From contig DFBV01000124.1 in assembly GCA_002366755.1 (NCBI GenBank), forward strand, positions 602 through 6,191: DNA of 5,590 nucleotides, written 5' to 3'. Under the pieces are notes generated by a model, which had not been told where the DNA came from, searched no databases, and saw nothing but the letters and a program-made list of their open reading frames with translations. Each line of letters opens with the position of its first letter. The stretch's first letter is position 1. Of this stretch, positions 1 to 3,606 are shown one piece after another. A program made the position numbers and the translations under genes. The stretch is from Anaerolineales bacterium UBA3071 (lineage in GTDB: Bacteria; Chloroflexota; Anaerolineae; UBA3071).

Positions 1-402
1 ATCGTCGAACTGGCCACCGATCCCGATATCACCGACCCGCACGTGCGCAACATCCCCACGGAGACGCCGACCGAGGGTGTGGGCATCGTGGAGGCGCCGC
101 GCGGCACGCTGACCCACCACTACGTCACCGACGAGAATGGGATCATGCAGAAGTGCAACCTCATCGTCGGGACGACCAACAACTACGCGCCTATGTCAAT
201 CTCCATCAAGAAGGCAGCGAAGGCCTTCATCAAAGGTGATGAGGTCACCGAGGGGCTGCTGAACCGGGTGGAGATGGCCTTCCGCTCCTACGACCCCTGT
301 CTCGGCTGCGCCACGCATACCCTACCTGGTCAGATGCCCCTGGAAGTGCGCATCTGCGATGACAGAGGCGACACCGTAGAGGTGCTCAGGCAGAACATGT
401 GA
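1..402 (+). CDS. [NiFe]-hydrogenase large (catalytic) subunit, C-terminal part, 5' end outside window
   Basis: The reading frame is open from base 1 and ends at TGA 400-402, giving 133 residues of the C-terminal end. The motif DPCLGCATH (292-318) is the C-terminal ligand motif of [NiFe]-hydrogenase large subunits. Its two cysteines (codons 298-300 and 307-309) bind the Ni-Fe centre, and the histidine (316-318) marks the processing site. The 27 residues after it (TLPGQMPLEV...) are the tail removed by the maturation endopeptidase after nickel insertion. The upstream EAPRGTL and 'TTNNYAP' stretches, together with CATH followed by GQMPLEV, resemble group 3 soluble enzymes (HoxH or MvhA-like) more than membrane-bound group 1 enzymes. 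Subgroup 3c versus 3d cannot be settled from this fragment, so no symbol is given. The GTG at 43 is internal, not a start. The matching endopeptidase gene lies 78 bases downstream. Confidence 0.95.
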   Translation: MVELATDPDITDPHVRNIPTETPTEGVGIVEAPRGTLTHHYVTDENGIMQKCNLIVGTTNNYAPMSISIKKAAKAFIKGDEVTEGLLNRVEMAFRSYDPCLGCATHTLPGQMPLEVRICDDRGDTVEVLRQNM

Positions 403-403
403 A

Positions 404-473
404 TTGGAGATTGGATGCTAGAGGTTGGAGGCTGGAGGCTGGAGATTGGATGTTAGAGGTTGGAGGTTGGAGG
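404..473 (+). repeat. Degenerate heptamer tandem array, consensus TTGGAGG
   Basis: Ten consecutive 7-base units fill almost the whole gap between the hydrogenase and endopeptidase genes: TTGGAGA, TTGGATG, CTAGAGG, TTGGAGG, CTGGAGG, CTGGAGA, TTGGATG, TTAGAGG, TTGGAGG, TTGGAGG. The phase never slips. Each TTGGAGG unit holds a GGAGG Shine-Dalgarno core. The last one (469-473) sits 7 bases before the ATG at 481 and is the best ribosome binding site for the next gene. Confidence 0.9.
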
Positions 474-519
474 CGAGGGTATGAATAGGGCAGCCTCCAA
501 TATCCAAGTCCCAACATCC
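448..519 (+). promoter_or_regulatory. Stem-loop enclosing the SD and start codon of the endopeptidase gene
   Basis: The arm 448-473 and the reverse complement of 494-519 match at 20 of 26 positions, and two of the mismatches become G-U pairs in RNA. The inner part is perfect: TTGGAGGC (467-474) pairs with GCCTCCAA (493-500). The 18-base loop (475-492) contains the ATG at 481, and the SD core 469-473 lies in the stem. The pairing is visible in the sequence. That it lowers translation, or links it to translation of the upstream gene, is inference. Confidence 0.6.
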
Positions 520-993
520 AGACCAAAAACGCTGGTGCTGGGCTTGGGCAATCCGATTCTGACCGACGATGGCGTGGGCATATACGTTGCGCGGGCAGCG
601 GCCGAGAGGGGCCAGCAGGAGGGCGTGAGCTTCGCCGAGGCGTCTGTCGGCGGGCTGCGGCTGCTCGATGTGATCGGTGGGTACGAGCGGATCATCATAG
701 TGGATGCCATTCTGACCCGCGACGGCGAGGTTGGCCATATCCATCGCCTGTTTCCCAACGACCTGAGGGCCTCGCTGCACGTTGGCTCCACCCACGACCT
801 CTCCCTGCCCGGCGCGCTGGCCCTGGGGCGAGGTATGGGCATGGTCTTGCCCGAAGATGAGGATCTTGTGATTCTGGCCGTCGAAGTGGATGACGTGCTG
901 ACCTTCGGCGAGACCTGCACACCAGCGGTGGCTGCGGCCATCCCTCGTGCCGTGGAAGCGGTGCTGGCTGAACTGGATCCAGGAGAACCGTAG
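481..993 (+). CDS. Hydrogenase maturation endopeptidase (peptidase M52, HyaD/HybD/HycI family)
   Basis: This 170-residue protein is the nickel-dependent endopeptidase that cuts the C-terminal tail from the large subunit as the last step of active-site maturation in the cytoplasm. The N-terminal motif LVLGLGNPILTDDGVGI (residues 18-34) is the family signature. By comparison with HybD, the nickel-sensing residues should be D30 in DDGVG, D75 in IIIVDAI and H105 in STHDLSLPGAL; all are present. The family usually begins only a residue or two before the LVLG strand, but here about 15 extra residues (AASNIQVPTSRPK region) precede it. They are encoded largely by inverted heptamer repeats (494-521). 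ATG 481 is chosen because GGAGG at 469-473 is well spaced; a TTG at 460 would add seven residues translated from repeat. Its position right after the large subunit suggests it is the cognate protease. HoxW, HycI or FrhD-like names are all possible. Confidence 0.93.
   Translation: MNRAASNIQVPTSRPKTLVLGLGNPILTDDGVGIYVARAAAERGQQEGVSFAEASVGGLRLLDVIGGYERIIIVDAILTRDGEVGHIHRLFPNDLRASLHVGSTHDLSLPGALALGRGMGMVLPEDEDLVILAVEVDDVLTFGETCTPAVAAAIPRAVEAVLAELDPGEP
494..521 (+). repeat. Inverted heptamers inside the 5' end of the endopeptidase gene
   Basis: Four in-phase units, CCTCCAA, TATCCAA, GTCCCAA and CATCCAG, follow the pattern NNTCCAA, the reverse complement of the TTGGANN units upstream. CCTCCAA is the exact complement of the TTGGAGG consensus. 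The tract is translated as part of the N-terminal extension of the protease. Confidence 0.75.
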
Positions 994-1021
994 CGCACGA
1001 CTCAGAGGCTCTTAGAGTTTG

Positions 1022-1108
1022 CCACAGAGTCACCAGGACACCAAGACCCCAGGGATTTGGAGCCTTCTCCGTCCCCCAGTGGAGCTTGGTGTCTTTGCGT
1101 TTCGGTGG
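1022..1108. repeat. Imperfect inverted repeat built of octamers (CACCAAGA type)
   Basis: The left arm 1022-1045 and the reverse complement of the right arm 1085-1108 agree at 18 of 24 positions, with the inner 9 bases (gacaccaag / cttggtgtc) perfect. The left side reads as 8-base units: CACAGAGT, CACCAGGA, CACCAAGA, CCCCAGGG. The right arm has the same 8-base period on the other strand. The 39-base centre has no further clear pairing. No T-run follows, so a classical rho-independent terminator is unlikely, although the element lies shortly after the endopeptidase stop codon. Confidence 0.7.
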
Positions 1109-1354
1109 TTGCTGATTCTCCCTGAGATGTCCGGGCAAGCCGGGCGTCCACACAGATGATCGACTCGCCGATGGCAGGAGCGGCTGCATTCCATTGCTGG
1201 AGGCCAGTGATGGGACAATCGCTGAGTCTGCTCTCGTCTACAATCACGCCTCAGAATAGACATGCTGTCCTCAGTCTAGCTGTTGAGCGCAGGCACGGAG
1301 AGCGTGTGCTCCGATGCCAGGGTGTCAAGCGAGATGTATACAGTACCGCTTCTT
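1109..1354. other. Non-coding stretch with no recognisable feature
   Basis: This is the middle of the roughly 630-base gap between the endopeptidase gene and hypA. Short open frames exist on both strands (for example + strand 1156-1452), but none has a convincing ribosome binding site or a translation resembling a known family. I see no tRNA, rRNA or CRISPR-like pattern here. Confidence 0.5.
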
Positions 1355-1355
1355 T

Positions 1356-1383
1356 TGGACAGGTTGGGACGCTGATGTATAAT
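1356..1383 (+). promoter_or_regulatory. Sigma-70-like promoter for the hypA-hypB transcript
   Basis: TGGACA (1356-1361, five of six matches to TTGACA) is separated by 16 bases from a perfect TATAAT (1378-1383). Transcription would begin near 1390 and leave a leader of about 235 bases before hypA. No other promoter this good was seen in the gap. It could also be a chance match, since the organism's sigma preferences are unknown. Confidence 0.55.
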
Positions 1384-1407
1384 CGACGTGATCACATCAT
1401 GACATCG

Positions 1408-1492
1408 GCGATCACTCCGGGACCAAGTAAGCACAGCATGATGCTGCGCTGATCGCATCCCCGGAGCAAGCGGTTGAGCGTCTGGCTCCGGG
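1408..1492 (+). promoter_or_regulatory. Structured leader with mutually exclusive pairings upstream of hypA
   Basis: Several complementary segments compete. CTCCGGG (1415-1421) can pair with CCCGGAG (1460-1466), but CCCGGAGC (1460-1467) can instead pair with GCTCCGGG (1485-1492). GCGATCA (1408-1414) is complementary to TGATCGC (1450-1456), enclosing a near-perfect short palindrome at 1430-1450 (9 of 10 bases paired). The first and third pairings cross, so they would be alternative states or a pseudoknot. This resembles the logic of an attenuator or riboswitch, but no known class was recognised and no T-run follows 1492. Confidence 0.4.
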
Positions 1493-1523
1493 CGGAACAC
1501 CACTCAGGAAGACAGCAGGAAAC

Positions 1524-1564
1524 AGCGACAGGGAGCGGTGGCGTGACCAGCGCTCCCTGTCGCT
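1524..1564 (+). other. Perfect 14-bp stem-loop in the hypA leader
   Basis: AGCGACAGGGAGCG (1524-1537) and CGCTCCCTGTCGCT (1551-1564) are exact reverse complements around a 13-base loop. The hairpin is GC-rich and should be very stable in RNA. The bases after it (tcagtacgcc) are not T-rich, so it is not a textbook intrinsic terminator. It ends 59 bases before the hypA start codon. A role in mRNA stability, termination by another route, or as a mobile palindromic repeat cannot be told apart here. Confidence 0.75.
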
Positions 1565-1623
1565 TCAGTACGCCAGCCCGACTCCCAGCGGTTCTGATAG
1601 ACAGCGCAGGCAGAATAGCAACC

Positions 1624-1965
1624 GTGCACGAATTGGCAGTCACCCAAAGCATGCTCAATCTGGCCCTGGAACACGCCGAGCGGGCCGGGGCACAGCGCAT
1701 CACGCACATCAACCTGGTCGTCGGCGAAATCGCGAGCATCGTGGACGACAGTGTGCAGTTCTACTTCGATTTCATCAGCAAAGACACGTTGGCTGAGGGG
1801 GCGCAACTTTCGTTCAAGCGGCTGCCAGCCCGCTTTCGCTGCTCGGCCTGCGGCCAGGAGTTCCCGCTGCGGGACGGCAACTGGATCTGCCCCGCCTGCC
1901 AGAGGCTGGGCGGCGAAGTCATCAGCGGACGGGAGTTCTACATGGAGAGCATCGAGGTGGAGTGA
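1624..1965 (+). CDS. hypA: Hydrogenase nickel insertion protein HypA
   Basis: HypA delivers nickel, together with HypB, to the hydrogenase large-subunit precursor. The protein is 113 residues, the usual family length. It starts M-H-E-L-A-V-T-Q-S (GTG CAC GAA): His2 is the invariant nickel-binding residue, which fixes the start at GTG 1624 even though only a weak Shine-Dalgarno (cAGG near 1607-1610) is seen. The structural zinc site is intact, with two CxxC pairs in CSAC (residues about 75-78) and CPAC (about 91-94). The frame is open further upstream through the 14-bp hairpin, but that extension would displace the MHE terminus and is rejected. The weak ribosome binding site and long structured leader suggest post-transcriptional control, which is inference. 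hypB follows after 15 bases. Confidence 0.96.
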   Translation: MHELAVTQSMLNLALEHAERAGAQRITHINLVVGEIASIVDDSVQFYFDFISKDTLAEGAQLSFKRLPARFRCSACGQEFPLRDGNWICPACQRLGGEVISGREFYMESIEVE

Positions 1966-1966
1966 G

Positions 1967-1971
1967 GGAGG
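1967..1971 (+). promoter_or_regulatory. Shine-Dalgarno deciding the TTG start of hypB
   Basis: GGAGG lies 9 bases before TTG 1981, directly after the hypA stop codon (1963-1965). It supports a rare TTG start, after which the protein begins MKIQVVENVL as HypB proteins do. Confidence 0.8.
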
Positions 1972-1980
1972 AGAAGCGCA

Positions 1981-2634
1981 TTGAAAATCCAAGTGGTCGA
2001 AAACGTACTGAGCGCCAACGAGCAAATCGCTCTGGAGAACCGGCGGCTGTTCGACGAGAAAGGCGTCTTCGTCCTGAACTTCATGGCCGCGCCTGGCGCG
2101 GGCAAGACCAGCCTCATCGAGCGCACCATCGAGGCACTTCGGCATCGGCTGCGCATCAGTGTGATTGACGGCGATGTAGCTTCCACCATTGACGCCGACC
2201 GCATCGCCCGCCTGGGCATCCCGGCGGTGCAGATCAATACCGGCGGCGCCTGTCACCTGGACGCCAACATGGTGCGCAGCGCCTTATCCAAGGTGTCGCT
2301 GGACGAGACCGATTTGCTGTTTGTCGAGAACGTGGGCAACCTTATCTGCCCCACCGGCTTCGCCCTGGGGGAGCACCTGAAGGTCATGATCGCCAGCACG
2401 CCGGAAGGGGACGATAAGCCCTACAAGTATCCAGGTATGTTCAGCGTTGTGGACGTGCTGGCGCTCAACAAGGTGGACCTGTTGCCCTTGCTAGAATTCC
2501 GCATGGACTACTTCCGTCGCGGCGTGGAGGCGCTCAACCCCGACGTGGCCTTCTTCCCCCTGTCCTGCAAGACGGGGAAGGGAGTAGACGAGTGGGTGGA
2601 GTGGTTGGTGGCCGCGCGGAGCAAGCTCGGGTAG
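1981..2634 (+). CDS. hypB: Hydrogenase nickel incorporation GTPase HypB
   Basis: HypB is the SIMIBI-class GTPase that, with HypA, drives nickel loading of the large subunit. The 217-residue protein shows its motifs in order: P-loop APGAGKTS (37-44), the DGD stretch (63-65), the metal site GGACHLDA with C91 and H92, VENVGNLICP (115-124) with C123, the guanine-specifying NKVD (163-166) and SCKTGKG (195-201). C91, H92 and C123 correspond to the Cys-His and Cys ligands of the dimer-interface metal site. The N-terminus is short: there is no histidine-rich nickel-storage segment and no CxxCGC-type high-affinity motif, so this is the minimal form of the family. The start is TTG 1981. hypA and hypB are evidently one transcription unit. 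No typical terminator follows; repeats and the promoter of the next module fill the 160-base gap. Confidence 0.97.
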   Translation: MKIQVVENVLSANEQIALENRRLFDEKGVFVLNFMAAPGAGKTSLIERTIEALRHRLRISVIDGDVASTIDADRIARLGIPAVQINTGGACHLDANMVRSALSKVSLDETDLLFVENVGNLICPTGFALGEHLKVMIASTPEGDDKPYKYPGMFSVVDVLALNKVDLLPLLEFRMDYFRRGVEALNPDVAFFPLSCKTGKGVDEWVEWLVAARSKLG

Positions 2635-2635
2635 G

Positions 2636-2656
2636 CTTCGAGTTCGGGGTTCGAGG
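2636..2656 (+). repeat. Short heptamer tract after hypB, TTCGAGG type
   Basis: Three in-phase units, CTTCGAG, TTCGGGG and TTCGAGG, begin one base after the hypB stop codon. It is too short to be certain alone, but it has the same 7-base period as the longer tracts elsewhere in the window. Confidence 0.5.
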
Positions 2657-2677
2657 TAGACGCGGAAGGCCAAGTTC

Positions 2678-2705
2678 CCTTGTCCATCCTTGTCCAATTG
2701 TGGAC
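2678..2705. repeat. Tandem decamer plus small palindrome upstream of the toxin-antitoxin promoter
   Basis: CCTTGTCCAT (2678-2687) is followed by CCTTGTCCAA (2688-2697). The second copy runs into a palindrome, GTCCA (2692-2696) and TGGAC (2701-2705) around a 4-base centre. It could be an upstream protein-binding site or simply repeat debris. Confidence 0.4.
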
Positions 2706-2718
2706 TGGCTCGCTTGTT

Positions 2719-2764
2719 TGTCATATTTGACACAGTTGCACTTTTGGCACTTTTGTGCTACACT
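2719..2764 (+). promoter_or_regulatory. Promoter and probable operator of the toxin-antitoxin module
   Basis: TTGCAC (2736-2741), a 17-base spacer and TACACT (2759-2764) form a sigma-70-like promoter. TG at 2756-2757 gives an extended -10 (TGcTACACT). A tandem direct repeat, GCACTTTTG twice (2738-2755), overlaps the -35 and fills the spacer. An inverted repeat TGTCA-N4-TGACA (2719-2732) lies just upstream. Repeats in such positions are typical binding sites for an autorepressing antitoxin; that the adjacent HTH protein binds here is inference. Transcription would start near 2771. Confidence 0.6.
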
Positions 2765-2794
2765 GTCGCCGAGACTTGCGGGAGGTGATCGGCT

Positions 2795-3190
2795 GTGAGT
2801 GCATTTGAGGCCATGACTGATTCCAGTGTTGCTCGGGTTCGCAGCATAGTTCGAGAGCTTCGCGAGCAAGGGCGAGATGAGGATGCCCAAGCTATTCGAG
2901 ATCTTCTTGGGGTAGCAGGACAGCAAAGCGAAATCCCAAAGTACCTGACCACGACCCAGGCAGGCAAGCGGTTGGGCGTAAGCCGCCAGACGATTCTGAA
3001 TTGGGTTCAGAAGAGAATGCTGCCTGGCGTGCGCATCGGTAAGCGCACCATGATTCCTACGTCCGCCTTCAAAGGATTCGAGAGGCTGGAGCAAACGTTC
3101 GACCACATGGATGCGGAAGTCTACCCCCTGGAGAAGAGCAAGCTAGTGGAAATCGTCAGCGAGGGTCGGGAGACTTGGAAGACAGAATAA
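2795..3190 (+). CDS. Excisionase-family helix-turn-helix protein, probable antitoxin
   Basis: This is a 131-residue protein starting at GTG 2795, with GGAGG at 2781-2785 nine bases upstream. Residues 50-92 (YLTTTQAGKRLGVSRQTILNW, then KRMLPGVRIGKRTMIPTSAF) form a MerR/excisionase-type HTH domain: helix, turn GVSRQT, recognition helix, and a short wing leading to the IP.S.F ending. The N-terminal 40 residues are charged and predicted helical (VRSIVRELREQGRDEDAQAIRDLL), suitable for dimerisation. The acidic C-terminal tail after residue 100 could contact the toxin. The gene overlaps the PIN-domain gene by 16 bases, the usual layout of an antitoxin-toxin pair. It probably represses its own promoter. 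A simple transcription factor role is the alternative. Confidence 0.82.
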   Translation: MSAFEAMTDSSVARVRSIVRELREQGRDEDAQAIRDLLGVAGQQSEIPKYLTTTQAGKRLGVSRQTILNWVQKRMLPGVRIGKRTMIPTSAFKGFERLEQTFDHMDAEVYPLEKSKLVEIVSEGRETWKTE

Positions 3191-3606
3191 GCGCCAGGGC
3201 CGTCCTCGACACCAGCGCTCTGCTCAGCAGCGAGAAGCGAGCGCTGCTCTTTTTTGCCCAGGTCGGGTTGTACACCATCGTCTGGAGCAACTACATCATC
3301 TGGGAACTCAGCCGGAAAATGGCAGGGATGGGCTGGGCGAAGGAGACTGCCCGCAGTTACATCGAGGCCCTTTCGGACATCGCGGAATGGTGTGACTATC
3401 GCCAGATCACCGGCGGAAGCTATGAGGAATGGCTGACCGATCCGGATGATCATCCCATTATGGCCACAGCTATTGCAGGACAAGCAGACTTCATTGTGAC
3501 GTGGAACGTCAAAGACTTTCCACCCAAGAGACGGTTCGCGGGCACCACCATCATCACGCCCGATGCTTTCTTGACCGACTTGAGCCGGAGTGCAAGAGGG
3601 TCATGA
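3175..3606 (+). CDS. PIN-domain ribonuclease, probable toxin (COG1569/PIN_3-like)
   Basis: This 143-residue protein is about the usual size of PIN toxins. The acidic residues expected for the metal-dependent RNase site are visible: D12 in AVLDTSALLS, E44 in IIWELSRKM, D92 in DPDDHPIMATA and D105 in QADFIVTWNVKDFP. The last segment, with N-x-KDFP, is characteristic of the PIN_3 group often paired with HTH antitoxins. The start is taken as TTG 3175 because no ATG or GTG lies before the VLDTS strand. It overlaps the antitoxin end by 16 bases, with GAGGG (3161-3165) as a plausible ribosome binding site. Its stop codon overlaps the hypF start as ATGA (3603-3606). It likely cleaves RNA when not bound by its partner; the target cannot be read from sequence. 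Confidence 0.85.
   Translation: MEDRISARAVLDTSALLSSEKRALLFFAQVGLYTIVWSNYIIWELSRKMAGMGWAKETARSYIEALSDIAEWCDYRQITGGSYEEWLTDPDDHPIMATAIAGQADFIVTWNVKDFPPKRRFAGTTIITPDAFLTDLSRSARGS

Noticed and set aside
43..402. GTG 43 as the start of a small complete gene
   Set aside because: The frame is open and hydrogenase-like from base 1, so 43 is internal to a gene that begins outside the window.
404..521. CRISPR array
   Set aside because: Units are 7 bases, contiguous and without spacers, and there are no cas genes.
460..993. TTG 460 as the endopeptidase start
   Set aside because: It lies inside the heptamer array and would only add translated repeat. ATG 481 has a properly spaced GGAGG.
1156..1452. 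Small + strand open frame in the gap before hypA
   Set aside because: It has no convincing ribosome binding site, no recognisable translation, and overlaps the promoter and leader structures.
1524..1564. Rho-independent terminator
   Set aside because: The stem is strong, but no T-run follows on either strand: the right flank is tcagtacgcc, and the reverse-strand flank is also mixed.
1474..1965. Longer hypA form starting upstream of 1624
   Set aside because: HypA needs the free N-terminal Met-His-Glu for nickel binding, which GTG 1624 gives exactly. The extra part covers the 14-bp hairpin and resembles no family.
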